Below, piece after piece: positions 8,811 through 18,377 of a stretch of 64,000 nt of DNA. Under the pieces are notes generated by a model that did no database searches, was not told where the DNA came from, and worked only from the letters and a program-made list of their open reading frames with translations. The stretch is from W3P20-009 sp963639155. Lineage in GTDB: Bacteria; Bacteroidota; Bacteroidia; Bacteroidales; Marinilabiliaceae. Numbering within the stretch: position 1 is the first letter of the stretch; each line of letters opens with the position of its first letter. The position numbers were made by a program, and so were the translations under genes. The stretch is taken from contig CAVHUG010000012.1 of NCBI GenBank assembly GCA_963639155.1, forward strand, positions 8,559-72,558. The letters are read 5' to 3'.

Positions 8811-9800
8811 ATGAAAAAGAAAGCGAACGTCACCATCATTTTCGCCATAACGCTGCTGTGCATCATAGCAGCCGTCATCATCGTCGGAGTCTGCCAACCC
8901 GACAAGGTCGAGACCATCCAGGGCGAAGCCGAAATGACCGACTACCGCATCAGCAGCAAAGTCCCCGGCCGCGTCAAGGAAATCCGCGTCGAAGAGGGCG
9001 ACTTCGTCCACAAGGGCGACACCCTCGTCATCCTCGAAGCACCAGACATCATGGCCAAATACGACCAGGCAAGCTCCGCACTCAGCGCAGCGCAAGCCGT
9101 CGAGAGCAAAGCCTCTGGCAGCGCACGATCCGAACAAGTTCAAGCCGCCTACGAGATGTGGCAGAAAGCCATCGCAGGCCTCGATGTCGCCGAAAAGACC
9201 TACGCACGCGTAGAGGCTCTCTACAAGGACAGCGTCGTCAGCGCGCAAAAGCATGACGAGGCCCTCGCGCAACTCAACGCCTACAAGGCCACCGAACGCG
9301 CCGCCAAAAGCCAATACGACATGGCAGTCCACGGCGCGCAAGCCGAAGACCGCGCCGCCGCACGAGCCCAGGTAGCACGAGCCCAAGGTGCCGTGAGCGA
9401 GGTCTCTTCATACATCGACGAGATGACGCTCGTCGCCCTCGCCGACGGTCAAGTAACCGATATCTTCCCCGAGATCGGCGAGCTCGTCGGCACAGGCGCC
9501 CCACTCCTCAACGTCGCCATGACCGACAAGGTATGGTTCACCTTCAACGTTCGCGAAGACCTCCTCCCCGGCCTCACCGTCGGCACCGAGACGCAGGCCT
9601 ACATCCCTGCCATCGACAAAAACATCAACGTCAGAATCACCAAGATGAAAGATGTCGGCACCTACGCCATCTGGAAGGCCACCAAAGCCCTCGGGCAATA
9701 TGACCTCAAGACTTTCGAGGTAAAAGCCGTCCCCGTCGACATGACCGACGCCTCCGACATCCGCGAAGGCATGAGCGCCATCATCAACAAAGCCAATTAG
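8811..9800 (+). CDS. HlyD-family periplasmic adaptor (membrane fusion protein)
   Basis: A 329-residue protein with one N-terminal membrane segment (about 6-26), then a beta/lipoyl half motif (SSKVPGRVKEIRVEEGDFV), an alpha-helical hairpin (about 75-190, rich in Ala, Gln and Glu) and the second lipoyl half (ADGQVTDIFPEIGE). This is the architecture of HlyD/EmrA/YbhG adaptors, which bridge an inner-membrane exporter to an outer-membrane TolC channel. It heads a plus-strand operon with two ABC-2 permeases, the first starting 12 bases after its stop. No TolC gene is present, so the outer-membrane partner must be encoded elsewhere. Confidence 0.9.
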   Translation: MKKKANVTIIFAITLLCIIAAVIIVGVCQPDKVETIQGEAEMTDYRISSKVPGRVKEIRVEEGDFVHKGDTLVILEAPDIMAKYDQASSALSAAQAVESKASGSARSEQVQAAYEMWQKAIAGLDVAEKTYARVEALYKDSVVSAQKHDEALAQLNAYKATERAAKSQYDMAVHGAQAEDRAAARAQVARAQGAVSEVSSYIDEMTLVALADGQVTDIFPEIGELVGTGAPLLNVAMTDKVWFTFNVREDLLPGLTVGTETQAYIPAIDKNINVRITKMKDVGTYAIWKATKALGQYDLKTFEVKAVPVDMTDASDIREGMSAIINKAN

Positions 9801-9812
9801 GCCAGCACAGCC

Positions 9813-11003
9813 ATGCTAAGGGCATATAAAGACAAGATACTCAGGGTGCTCCGCATCAGCCGCCGAGAAATCGGCGTCTTCAAACGACGCCCCCTCCTCA
9901 TCTTCTGCATGCTGATAGCCCCCATGTTCGTGACCCTCTATTTCACGTCTCTCATGGATCAGGGCCTTCCAGAACAACTGCCCACAGGTCTCGTCGACGA
10001 GGACGACACACAAACAACGCGCTCCATCGTCCGAGTCCTCTCGGCAATGAAGACAACAGGACTCAACCATAGCTACGCCACATTCTCCGACGCCCGACGC
10101 GCCCTCCAGCGTGGCGAGATCTACGCCTTCTTCTACATCCCCAAAGGCACCACCGTTGAGGCCATCGGACAACGACAACCGACCGTCTCGTTCTACACTG
10201 CCGACACATACTACATCCCGGCAGCCCTGCTCATGAAGGACCTCAAGACCATCTCCGAGCTGGCAGGCCTCGCCATAACACGAGAAACCCTGAGAGCTAA
10301 AGGTGTCCCCGAGAGCAGCATCATGGGTGTCCTCCAACCCATTTCCATGGAGACGCACCCTCTCTCCAACCCCTACCTCAACTACGGAATCCTGCTCAAC
10401 AACCTCATCATCCCCGGCATCGTCATCATCCTCATCATGCTCACGACAACCTACGCCATAGGCATGGAATGGAAGATTGGCACGCAGAAGTTCCTTCTCA
10501 ACACCCTGGCTGGCGGCTCCGTCCCCGTAGCCCTGACTGGCAAACTCCTGCCGCAGACGATTCTCTACTCCTTCATTTTCGTCGCCAACGATGTCTACCT
10601 CTACCGCATCATGGACTACCCATGCCAATGCGGCTTGGCCCCCATGTTCGCGCTCGGACTGCTGACGGTTCTCACCGCGCAAGCCATGGGGCTCCTCATG
10701 TTCGGCATCTTCGCCGGCCAGATGCGCATGTCCATGTCCGGATGCGCGCTCCTCAGCGTGCTGTCCATCTCCATGGCGGGATTTTCCTACCCCGTCCCGG
10801 CAATGACGGGATTCCTACAGCACATCTCACTCGTCTTCCCGCTGCGCGACTACTTCCTCATCTACACCAACCAAGCCCTCAACGGCTACCCCATAATCTT
10901 CGCATGGAAACCCATAGTGGCCATGCTGGTCATCATCTGGCTCCCGCTGCTCTTCCTCGGACGATACCGCAAGGCCTTCAACACCGTGGAATACAAGCCC
11001 TAA
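9813..11003 (+). CDS. ABC-2 type transporter permease (first of two)
   Basis: A 396-residue inner-membrane protein. It has one membrane segment near residues 28-47, a large extracytoplasmic domain (about 50-190, with LVDEDDTQTTRS, the usual VxDxDxS-type stretch of these permeases), and five or six membrane segments in the C-terminal half. This is the ABC2_membrane_3 fold found in YhhJ/YbhR-type drug or lipid exporters. It lies between the HlyD adaptor and a second permease 10 bases downstream. Together they probably form a heterodimeric channel. No ATP-binding subunit is encoded nearby. Confidence 0.85.
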   Translation: MLRAYKDKILRVLRISRREIGVFKRRPLLIFCMLIAPMFVTLYFTSLMDQGLPEQLPTGLVDEDDTQTTRSIVRVLSAMKTTGLNHSYATFSDARRALQRGEIYAFFYIPKGTTVEAIGQRQPTVSFYTADTYYIPAALLMKDLKTISELAGLAITRETLRAKGVPESSIMGVLQPISMETHPLSNPYLNYGILLNNLIIPGIVIILIMLTTTYAIGMEWKIGTQKFLLNTLAGGSVPVALTGKLLPQTILYSFIFVANDVYLYRIMDYPCQCGLAPMFALGLLTVLTAQAMGLLMFGIFAGQMRMSMSGCALLSVLSISMAGFSYPVPAMTGFLQHISLVFPLRDYFLIYTNQALNGYPIIFAWKPIVAMLVIIWLPLLFLGRYRKAFNTVEYKP

Positions 11004-11013
11004 TCTCTATCCG

Positions 11014-12288
11014 ATGAGTCTGATTCAAGACACTATAAGCGTTTGGTGGAAAGAGCTCCGCGAGATGTCTCACGACGTCGGCGTGCTCATATTCTTCATC
11101 TTCCTCCCTATCGGCTACCCCCTCATCTACTACTACGTCTACAGCACCGAGACCGCTCGCGACATCCCGGTAGCCGTCGTCGACGAGGACAACTCCGCCC
11201 TCTCGCGCGAGTTCATCCGCAAACTCGACGCCAGCCCCGAAGCACATGTCTACGCCCGCTGCGCCGACATGACAGAGGCGCAAGACCTCATGCGCAAGAC
11301 CGAAGTCTACGGCATAATACGAATCCCCTCATCCTTCCTCGACGACATCAGACACGGACGACAAACACGCATCGCCGCCTACTCCGACGTCAGCTCGCTC
11401 ATCTACTACAAGAGCATCCTCCTGCCTTGCACCAACATCTCGCAAGACATGAACAAGAACATCAAGATAGAAGATCTCGGGGCTACGGGACTCTCCTCCC
11501 GCGAGATAGACATAGCGCGGTCTCCCATAAACTACGACCACGTTATGCTCTACAACCCGCAAGGCGGCTACGCCTCATTCCTCATCCCCCCGATCCTCAT
11601 GCTCATTCTCCAGCAGGCGATGGTCCTCGGCATCGGCATGGCCATGGGGCGCACACGTGAGAAAAACGGAGGTTTCGCCATATACCGCGGAGTCCAAGGC
11701 TACGACAACCCCATGGCTGTCATCCTCGGCAAGATGCTCGTAATCTTCCCGCTCTTCCTCTTCATGGCCCTCTACATGTACGTCGCCATAATCTTCGGGT
11801 TCGACCTCCCGCATATAGGCAATTACTGGTCTTGGATAGCAATGATGATCCCCTACCTCCTCGCATGCTCCTGCTTCACCATCGTATGCTCCTGCATGAT
11901 ATACCGACGCGAAGACAGCCTACTCATCTTCGTCTTCATGTCAGTCCCCCTGCTCTTCCTGAGCGGAATATCATGGCCCGCCGTCAGCATTCCGCACGTA
12001 TGGAAAGTCGTCAGCTGGCTCTTCCCCTCCACTTTCGGCCTCAACGCCCACGTCAAGATAATGTCCATGGGCGGCGACATAACAACTGCCGCCCACGAAA
12101 TCCGATGTCTCTGGCTGCAAGCCGTCGTCTACTTCATCATCGCCTGCGTCGTCCAGCGAGCCCAGATAGCCTACGCCGAAAAACACGGTGTCCACAGCAG
12201 CGCACTCGACCGCATGAAAGCCCCGACGGACAACACCACGGCCGAATCCCCCCTGGAAACAGGGCCTTCAAACCACACAACCCATTGA
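11014..12288 (+). CDS. ABC-2 type transporter permease (second of two)
   Basis: A 424-residue protein with the same layout as the preceding gene: a membrane segment near residues 23-43, an extracytoplasmic domain with VAVVDEDNSALS, then six C-terminal membrane segments and a hydrophilic tail of about 35 residues. The two permeases are homologous but clearly diverged. The pair plus the adaptor resembles YbhG/YbhS/YbhR-type systems without the ATPase (YbhF equivalent). The ATPase is therefore either shared from another locus or not needed. The substrate is unknown. Confidence 0.85.
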   Translation: MSLIQDTISVWWKELREMSHDVGVLIFFIFLPIGYPLIYYYVYSTETARDIPVAVVDEDNSALSREFIRKLDASPEAHVYARCADMTEAQDLMRKTEVYGIIRIPSSFLDDIRHGRQTRIAAYSDVSSLIYYKSILLPCTNISQDMNKNIKIEDLGATGLSSREIDIARSPINYDHVMLYNPQGGYASFLIPPILMLILQQAMVLGIGMAMGRTREKNGGFAIYRGVQGYDNPMAVILGKMLVIFPLFLFMALYMYVAIIFGFDLPHIGNYWSWIAMMIPYLLACSCFTIVCSCMIYRREDSLLIFVFMSVPLLFLSGISWPAVSIPHVWKVVSWLFPSTFGLNAHVKIMSMGGDITTAAHEIRCLWLQAVVYFIIACVVQRAQIAYAEKHGVHSSALDRMKAPTDNTTAESPLETGPSNHTTH

Positions 12289-12325
12289 CACTCCCTCTTT
12301 CGCTGCCATTCACAACGGAAATGTG

Positions 12326-12333
12326 TATATTTG
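12326..12333 (+). promoter_or_regulatory. -7 box for the glycosyltransferase/sigma/rsmG group
   Basis: TATATTTG matches TAnnTTTG exactly and lies 76 bases before the GTG start at 12409, in the 120-base gap after the efflux operon. A TTTCG about 23 bases upstream is a weak -33 candidate. Confidence 0.5.
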
Positions 12334-12408
12334 TAGCATCATAACAAGAACCTCCCGACAAGGTCGGCTCCCTGTCACACATCAACACCAGAAACTAACA
12401 GCGAAAAA

Positions 12409-13545
12409 GTGAGCACGATATCCATTATCGTCATCGCAGCCCTCGGGGCGGCTCTGGCTTGGCAACTCTTCCACTGGGCATTCTTCATGTTCAGAGTACG
12501 TCGCCGCCCACGCAACCTCGCATCCCGCCTCCCAGACATCAGCATCGTCGTCTGCGCCCGCAACGAGGAAGACAACCTCCAAAAACTCATCCCAGCACTC
12601 GTCGCACAAAAATATGCTGCAAAAAAGCAGATCGTCATCGTCGACGACTGCTCCACAGACGACACCCCTATCGTCCTGGCACGCCTGAGGGCGCAATACC
12701 CCGAGGTATACACCACGACCATCCCCACCGACGCCGTCTTCCACCACGGCAAAAAACTCGCGCTCAACGTCGGCATCAAAGCCGCCAAATACGACCACAT
12801 CGTCTTCACCGACGCCGATTGCGTCCCCGCATCCGAAAACTGGCTGACGCTCATGGCCGAAGCCTACGGCAACGACGCCACAGAGCTCGTCCTCGGATAC
12901 GGCCGCTACGCCAAACGCCCAGGACTCCTCAACCTCCTCCTCCGATACGAGACATTTTGGAACGCCGTCCAATACTTCGGCATAGCACGAGCGTCAAAAC
13001 CCTTCATGGGCGTCGGGCGCAACCTCTCCTACTCCAAACAGCTCTTCGACCGCAGCTCCAAATTCCGCAACCATCTCTACGTCCTCTCTGGCGACGACGA
13101 CCTCTTCGTCAGCGAGATGGGAACGAGAGCCAACACCGCCATCGTCTTCGAGGCGCCCGCTCACACCATCAGCGAGCCTAAAAACACTTGGCTCACCTAC
13201 TCCGCCCAAAAAAGCCGACACCTCACAACAGCATCTCTCTACCCTCCCATAGTCAAATTCTGGCTCGGCAGCGAGATAGCCACACGCCTCATCTTCTGGC
13301 TCGCCATCATCGCGGCACTGCTGCTCGGCATATTCACGCAAACAACAATTCTCCTCGAGGCCGCAGGCTTCGCTCTCGCTGCCCGTACCATACTCATCTA
13401 TATCGCCATGGGTCTCGCCGCCCGAAACATGGGCGAAAGCCGACTATGGCTCCTCGCGCTGCCAATGGATCTTCTGATCCCAATAATGCAGTCACTCGCT
13501 TGGCTCACAGGCCGACTGACTAAAACCAGAAACACATGGAAGTAA
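12409..13545 (+). CDS. Membrane-anchored family 2 glycosyltransferase
   Basis: A 378-residue protein starting at GTG. An N-terminal membrane segment is followed by a GT-A catalytic domain: ISIVVCARNEEDN at the nucleotide-sugar site, VDDCSTDDT, and the DxD-containing FTDADC that binds the metal and sugar nucleotide. SGDDDLF later in the domain is the probable acceptor/catalytic Asp region. Two or three membrane helices close the protein (about 288-360). Such enzymes transfer sugars onto lipid or polysaccharide at the inner membrane. The gene overlaps the ECF sigma gene by 10 bases, so the two are translationally linked. The acceptor is not predictable. Confidence 0.88.
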   Translation: MSTISIIVIAALGAALAWQLFHWAFFMFRVRRRPRNLASRLPDISIVVCARNEEDNLQKLIPALVAQKYAAKKQIVIVDDCSTDDTPIVLARLRAQYPEVYTTTIPTDAVFHHGKKLALNVGIKAAKYDHIVFTDADCVPASENWLTLMAEAYGNDATELVLGYGRYAKRPGLLNLLLRYETFWNAVQYFGIARASKPFMGVGRNLSYSKQLFDRSSKFRNHLYVLSGDDDLFVSEMGTRANTAIVFEAPAHTISEPKNTWLTYSAQKSRHLTTASLYPPIVKFWLGSEIATRLIFWLAIIAALLLGIFTQTTILLEAAGFALAARTILIYIAMGLAARNMGESRLWLLALPMDLLIPIMQSLAWLTGRLTKTRNTWK

Positions 13546-14153
13546 ACGCCAGCATACACTCCGACAAGGCACTCTACGACATGGAGCTCGTCGAACGCGC
13601 CAAAGGCGGTGATCAAAAAGCCTACGCCAAACTTCTCGCCCGATATCGCGACTCCATATACTTCATGCTCCTCAAAATGGTAGGCAACAAAGTCGACGCA
13701 GAAGACCTCACCATCGAAGCTTTCGGCAAAGCCTTCCGCAACATCGAGCTCTACTCCCCTACATACGCCTTCTCAACCTGGCTCTTCAAAATCGCCTCCA
13801 ACAACGGCATCGACTTCCTCCGACGCAAAAGATGCAAGCTCGTCAGCATCGACCAGGAGAACGAAGACAAGGAGGAAGGAGGCGCCCGACAGATTACTGT
13901 TGCGTCCGACGCCCCAGACCCCTCCGAAAGCATGATCAAGAGCCAAACTGTCGAAGCCGTACGCGCAGTCGTTGACAAACTGAAACCAAGATACAAGACT
14001 CTCGTCGAACTCCGATACTTCCGAGAACTCTCCTACGAAGAAATAGCCGAAGAACTCCAAATGCCTCTCGGCACAGTCAAGGCACAACTCTTCCGCTCAC
14101 GCGAACTCCTCTACAACATCCTCAAAAACACCGAAAACGCACCAGAGTCATGA
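13536..14153 (+). CDS. ECF-type RNA polymerase sigma factor
   Basis: A 205-residue protein with sigma region 2 (about 20-90; DAEDLTIEAFGKAF and FSTWLFKIASN are the -10-binding and core-binding stretches) and sigma region 4 (about 135-195; ELSYEEIAEELQMPLGTVKAQLFRSRELL, the -35-binding helix-turn-helix; quoted here only as key residues YEEIAEEL and GTVKAQLFR). The linker between the regions is long and charged. No anti-sigma (FecR-like or zinc-finger) gene is adjacent, unlike ECF factors tied to TonB receptors. It overlaps the glycosyltransferase upstream and has an ATGA overlap with rsmG downstream. The regulon is unknown. Confidence 0.92.
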   Translation: MEVNASIHSDKALYDMELVERAKGGDQKAYAKLLARYRDSIYFMLLKMVGNKVDAEDLTIEAFGKAFRNIELYSPTYAFSTWLFKIASNNGIDFLRRKRCKLVSIDQENEDKEEGGARQITVASDAPDPSESMIKSQTVEAVRAVVDKLKPRYKTLVELRYFRELSYEEIAEELQMPLGTVKAQLFRSRELLYNILKNTENAPES

Positions 14154-14779
14154 GCATCGTCGAGAACTTCTTCCAAGACCTCACAGACACTCAAAAAAGC
14201 CAATACGACCAGCTCCAAGCCCTCTATGAGGATTGGAACGCCAAGATAAACGTCGTCTCAAGAAAAGACATCGGCGAGCTGATGACACACCACGTCCTCC
14301 ACTCCCTCGCCATCGCCAAGTTCATGCACTTCACCCCTGGCTCTAACATCATCGATGTCGGCACCGGAGGTGGCTTCCCTGGCATCCCCCTCGCCATCAT
14401 GTTCCCTGACGTCAACTTCACCCTCACCGACTCCATCGGCAAGAAGATAACCGTCGTCACCGAGATCGCCAACGCACTCAACCTCAAGAACGTAACGCCC
14501 GTCAAGTCCCGATCTGAGGATCTCAAAGGCAAATTCGATTTCGTGACCGGACGCGGAGTCACAAAACTCACCGACTTCGCTCGCATGACCCGACATCTCA
14601 TCGACACAAAGCACATGCGCAACTCCGTCATCAACGGCATCCTTTACCTCAAAGGCGGCAACATCGAGAGCGAGCTCCAACCCTTCGGCAAGAAAGCCCT
14701 TTGGTGCGACATCGCTCCCTACTTCCCAGGCATCCCATTCTTCGAAGAAGACAAACGCATAATCCACATAGAGATCTAA
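14150..14779 (+). CDS. rsmG: 16S rRNA (guanine-527-N7)-methyltransferase RsmG
   Basis: A 209-residue cytoplasmic enzyme of the normal size for RsmG (GidB). The S-adenosylmethionine-binding motif I is IIDVGTGGGFPGIPLA (about 66-81), preceded by the family-typical LYEDWNAKINVVSRKD near the N-terminus. It methylates G527 of 16S rRNA. The start codon overlaps the sigma factor stop as ATGA. Downstream is a strong hairpin. Confidence 0.95.
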   Translation: MSIVENFFQDLTDTQKSQYDQLQALYEDWNAKINVVSRKDIGELMTHHVLHSLAIAKFMHFTPGSNIIDVGTGGGFPGIPLAIMFPDVNFTLTDSIGKKITVVTEIANALNLKNVTPVKSRSEDLKGKFDFVTGRGVTKLTDFARMTRHLIDTKHMRNSVINGILYLKGGNIESELQPFGKKALWCDIAPYFPGIPFFEEDKRIIHIEI

Positions 14780-14814
14780 TCTCTCACAAGACTCCCCCAC
14801 CCCTTCCCACAATT

Positions 14815-14868
14815 CCCCGTGCGCCGTGCGCCCATCCCCGACATTAGGCATGGCGACGGCGCACGGGG
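14815..14868 (+). terminator. Long GC-rich hairpin after rsmG
   Basis: CCCCGTGCGCCGT at 14815-14827 is perfectly complementary to 14856-14868, and the stem can extend four pairs further with a one-base bulge. Only TTACATTT follows, so it is a weak intrinsic terminator; it may instead be a structured leader of the gene starting at 14888. Confidence 0.5.
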
Positions 14869-14887
14869 CTTACATTTCCTACCGCCG

Positions 14888-17581
14888 ATGATCAGAAAAT
14901 CTACACTTGCAGCCCTCTTCACAATCCTCCCCACCCTGCTTGCGGCACAAGTGAAGTCCGTCGCCGACCAAGTGCCAGCCAGCGCACTCATCTCAATCCT
15001 CCAACCTCCATACGTTGGATTGGAACGAGCCGTCTCGGTGCGCTCCCTCGTGACCGACGGCGACGACATCATCCGCCTGCGTCTCTCCGACAACGCCACT
15101 CAACTCCCCCTGACGACTGCGCAAATCTCATCCGCCCGAGACAGCCTCCGACGCTGGCTCAACAAGCCAAACGCCTCTCTCGCCATAACAGCAGGTAAAA
15201 CCGACCTCGTCGCTCAAGCCGTCAACGACACCTCCTCTTGCGGGATGCCTCCCAAAGGCTCACCCGTCATCCGACAAGACCAAGGATTCTCGGGTCCCCT
15301 CTCGGGCCGCAACATCGCCCTATGGGCAAGCCACGGACGCTACTTTGAAGCCTCACTCGACCGATGGGAGTGGCAACGCGGACGACTAAACACAACAGTC
15401 GAGGACCTCCTCACTCCCTCCTTCGCCTACCCTTTCCTCATCCCCATGCTCGAGAACGCGGGCGCAACCGTTCTCTCCCCTCGTGAACGCGACACCACAA
15501 GCGTCACGACAATCATCGACGATGCCGACCTCCCGCCTGCCTTCTCTTCAACCATCAATCCTCTCTCCACAACAAAAGGCTTCGCCCGCTACAAGACTCT
15601 CCGCTTAAAAGACAACCCCTTCTCATCCGGCAAGGCCCTCATTTTCAAGATGACGCCCTCCGACTCGGTTGTCTTCACGGGCAAAGCCCCCTCAACGGGT
15701 CTCGCCTCTCTCTACATCGCCTACGCCCAGATTCCAGACGCCAAAGCCCCAGCCCTCGTCACCGTCCGACACGCCACGGGCGAAGCCCACTTCTCCATCG
15801 ACCAACGCATGGGAGGCGGCATGTGGATCCCCCTCGCCACGCTACCCTTCCACGAAGGCTCCGAGTTCAGCGTCATAATAAAAGGCGACGGTCACGTCTC
15901 CGTCGATGCCATCCGTGTCGGCGGCGGTATGGGCGTCGTCGAGCGCAATGGCGAGGCAAGCGGTCGCCCTGCTTGGCAAGAAGGCGCAAGATATTATCTC
16001 CAGTCCGACGGCTTCGACTACGCCAAAGTGCTCAGCCTGAGCGAGGGACGCAAAGACTACACCGACGACATCAACTGCCGTGGCGAATGGGTCAACTCTC
16101 TCGTCACCGACAAGCATATCCCCATCGATCTCTCTCTCGCACTCCATACCGACGCTTTCGTCACGCGCACCGACTCCGTTATCGGGACGCTATGTCTCAT
16201 TACGACAAAAAAGGGCGACAACAAACTCCCAGATGGGCGCAACCGCCTCACGTCCAGACAGCTGGCTTGGCTCGTGATGAACGCCCTCAAGTCCGACATC
16301 CACCGCAGCTGGGATGCCGACTGGACACTCCGCGGCATTGCCGACAAGGGCTACTCCGAAAGCCGTCGACCCGATGTCCCGGCCCTTCTCCTCGAACTGC
16401 TATCCCACCAGAACATCGCCGACATGAGCCACGCCCTAAATCCCGCCTTCCGCCGCGATGCCGCCCGAGCCATTTACAAGGGTCTCCTTCGCTATCTCGC
16501 AGGATCTTACGCCCCCGTCACCCCTCTACCACCCTCTCGCATCGGACTACGCTTCGCCACCGCCGACTCTCTGTCCCTCCACTGGAGCTTCACCCCAGAC
16601 ACGCTTGAGCCGACAGCCATAGCCGACCGCTATGAGGTCTACGAGGGGAACCGCCTCATCGCCATCACGGCAGATACTTCTGTCTTAATCCACCAGCCCC
16701 TCGACGGCATAATCCGCACATACCACATCGTTGCCATCGGGCCGGGCGGTCGCAGCATGCCGTCCGAATCCGTCCCCGCATGCCTCTGGCGCAATGGCCG
16801 CCGCGCCCTCCTCGTCGAGGGCATGGACAGGCTCTCCGCTCCTGCCTCCATACAATCACCAAAATGGTCAGGCGTCATGATGAGTCAAGACCCGGGTGCG
16901 CCATGGAATGCCGACGTCTTCACAACAGGCGAGCAATACGATTTCAACCCCGATAACGAGTGGCTCGACGACGACGCCCCAGGATGCGGAGCCTCTTTCG
17001 CCAACCTCGAAGGTGTCCACATGTCGTCCGCCGCCACATACTCCACCTCCCCGTCGCCCGTCGCCACGGCAATGCGCCTCGAAGGCTTCTCCTTCGTCGG
17101 GGTCACCAAATCGTTCTTCGATGCCGATACCGCCAGCGCCGACACCGCCTCCTACGATTTCGTCCGCATCAATCTCGACCGCCAACGCACAACCAGCTAC
17201 GGCGACGCTGGCTCGCGCCACCAAATCTACACTCTCGGATTCCGCAACCATACAGCGGCAATCATCGCACAAGGCATCCCAACCGTCATAAGCGGTTGCT
17301 TCATAGGCTCCGATGTCATCGATTCCGACGTCCTCGATTGGTGCGTCACCACTCTCGGTTTCAAACCTCGCACCGCCCACGCTTCGCGCACTTTCTCCGT
17401 CACTGCCTCCCCGCGATGGCTCCGCGAGAACTGCGTCACCACCCTACGCCCCGACATCCTCTTCCAACAAGCCGATGCCATCGAGCCTGCCGCCGAGGGG
17501 GCGCGCACTCTCTTCCGCTATTCCGACTCCCAAATGTCCGCCGCCGTCGTCTTCGGAAATGTCGTGTCCGTTGGTCTGTAA
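14888..17581 (+). CDS. Secreted golvesin/xanthan-lyase-like protein with amidase-like region
   Basis: An 897-residue exported protein. The frame opens 23 codons earlier, but the ATG at 14888 gives a clean signal peptide (ALFTILPTLLAAQ), and the earlier frame lies in the hairpin. The N-terminal half contains LWASHGRYFE, LENAGATVLSPRERD and the HTDA-containing SLALHTDAF, which recall N-acetylmuramoyl-L-alanine amidase-type Bacteroidetes proteins often annotated as xanthan lyase. A golvesin C-terminal-like beta domain lies about 230-370 and an Fn3-like segment about 565-640 (YEVYEGN, YHIVAIGPGGRS). The role is probably wall or glycan processing outside the cytoplasm; the exact reaction is uncertain. 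The next gene starts 21 bases downstream. Confidence 0.65.
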   Translation: MIRKSTLAALFTILPTLLAAQVKSVADQVPASALISILQPPYVGLERAVSVRSLVTDGDDIIRLRLSDNATQLPLTTAQISSARDSLRRWLNKPNASLAITAGKTDLVAQAVNDTSSCGMPPKGSPVIRQDQGFSGPLSGRNIALWASHGRYFEASLDRWEWQRGRLNTTVEDLLTPSFAYPFLIPMLENAGATVLSPRERDTTSVTTIIDDADLPPAFSSTINPLSTTKGFARYKTLRLKDNPFSSGKALIFKMTPSDSVVFTGKAPSTGLASLYIAYAQIPDAKAPALVTVRHATGEAHFSIDQRMGGGMWIPLATLPFHEGSEFSVIIKGDGHVSVDAIRVGGGMGVVERNGEASGRPAWQEGARYYLQSDGFDYAKVLSLSEGRKDYTDDINCRGEWVNSLVTDKHIPIDLSLALHTDAFVTRTDSVIGTLCLITTKKGDNKLPDGRNRLTSRQLAWLVMNALKSDIHRSWDADWTLRGIADKGYSESRRPDVPALLLELLSHQNIADMSHALNPAFRRDAARAIYKGLLRYLAGSYAPVTPLPPSRIGLRFATADSLSLHWSFTPDTLEPTAIADRYEVYEGNRLIAITADTSVLIHQPLDGIIRTYHIVAIGPGGRSMPSESVPACLWRNGRRALLVEGMDRLSAPASIQSPKWSGVMMSQDPGAPWNADVFTTGEQYDFNPDNEWLDDDAPGCGASFANLEGVHMSSAATYSTSPSPVATAMRLEGFSFVGVTKSFFDADTASADTASYDFVRINLDRQRTTSYGDAGSRHQIYTLGFRNHTAAIIAQGIPTVISGCFIGSDVIDSDVLDWCVTTLGFKPRTAHASRTFSVTASPRWLRENCVTTLRPDILFQQADAIEPAAEGARTLFRYSDSQMSAAVVFGNVVSVGL

Positions 17582-17602
17582 CCGTCTCGTCCATTAACGA
17601 CA

Positions 17603-18340
17603 ATGTCTGCCATCTCAAACCTCAAGTCACGCGCCGTCTGCATCTACGACCGTCTCATGAGCTTCGCCCTCAGCCCCGAATGGCTAAGGGTATACTACCC
17701 CGATGGCTCCTCTTTTGTCAACAAGATTTCCGACAAAAACCTTCACCTCTCCGACGACCAGAAAGCCAAGGCAGCCAACGACGGCATAGCCAGCGTCGCA
17801 GGTATGCACGCAGCCCGAGATATCGCTACACACCTCATCCATCGCCACGCCATAAGGGCGGCTCTCGTCACTTTCATCGCCACGCTCCCTCAAAATTGGC
17901 TCATGTGGCCACTCTTCGCCATAGACATTATTTTCTTCCAAAAGGAGATTTTCCTCGTCACGCAAGAACTCGAAATCCTCTATGGCGGCAACGTCTCCTC
18001 TTTCGACTACTCGTCTCTCGCCACCTTAGCCGTCAAGATGGAGGGGGTAACCATGAAGTCAAAAATCATTGGCTACGCCAAACGTGGTTTCGGGTGGTCT
18101 CTCCGTCAGGCAATGCGATACTGCTCACGCATTTTCCGCTCCTCCATCCGAGCCATTTTCGGCTCCACCGCCAAGTGGGCTGGCATCGCGGCTGAGCGCC
18201 ACACGATAGACATCGCAATAAACTACGTTCTCTTTTTCCTCATGGCCGTCGTCGCTGGAGCCATCTCCTTTTGGCTCTTCGTCCCCATGGCCCGACGTCT
18301 TGAGCGTAAGCTCCTATCTTCCTATTCTTCAACACAATAG
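17603..18340 (+). CDS. Predicted inner-membrane protein of unknown function
   Basis: A 245-residue protein that I do not firmly recognise. A hydrophobic stretch lies around residues 86-115 (LVTFIATLPQNWLMWPLFAIDIIF) and a clear membrane helix around 207-230 near the C-terminus. The middle has amphipathic, basic segments. The arrangement (soluble start, one hydrophobic hairpin, YGG motif) is loosely like EcsC-family proteins, but the match is weak. It is probably co-transcribed with the golvesin-like gene. A short hairpin (AGAGGG/CCCTCT, 18339-18359) overlaps its stop and may terminate the transcript. Confidence 0.6.
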   Translation: MSAISNLKSRAVCIYDRLMSFALSPEWLRVYYPDGSSFVNKISDKNLHLSDDQKAKAANDGIASVAGMHAARDIATHLIHRHAIRAALVTFIATLPQNWLMWPLFAIDIIFFQKEIFLVTQELEILYGGNVSSFDYSSLATLAVKMEGVTMKSKIIGYAKRGFGWSLRQAMRYCSRIFRSSIRAIFGSTAKWAGIAAERHTIDIAINYVLFFLMAVVAGAISFWLFVPMARRLERKLLSSYSSTQ

Positions 18341-18377
18341 AGGGCTTTCTTTTCCCTCTTAATGGTTGACGTGTTCC

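Noticed and set aside
14819..14887. 23-codon upstream extension of the golvesin-like protein
   Set aside because: It lies in a perfect hairpin and would bury the signal peptide.
16960..18195. 411-codon plus-strand frame overlapping the golvesin-like and membrane-protein genes
   Set aside because: Arg/His/Pro-rich out-of-frame reading of two better-supported genes.
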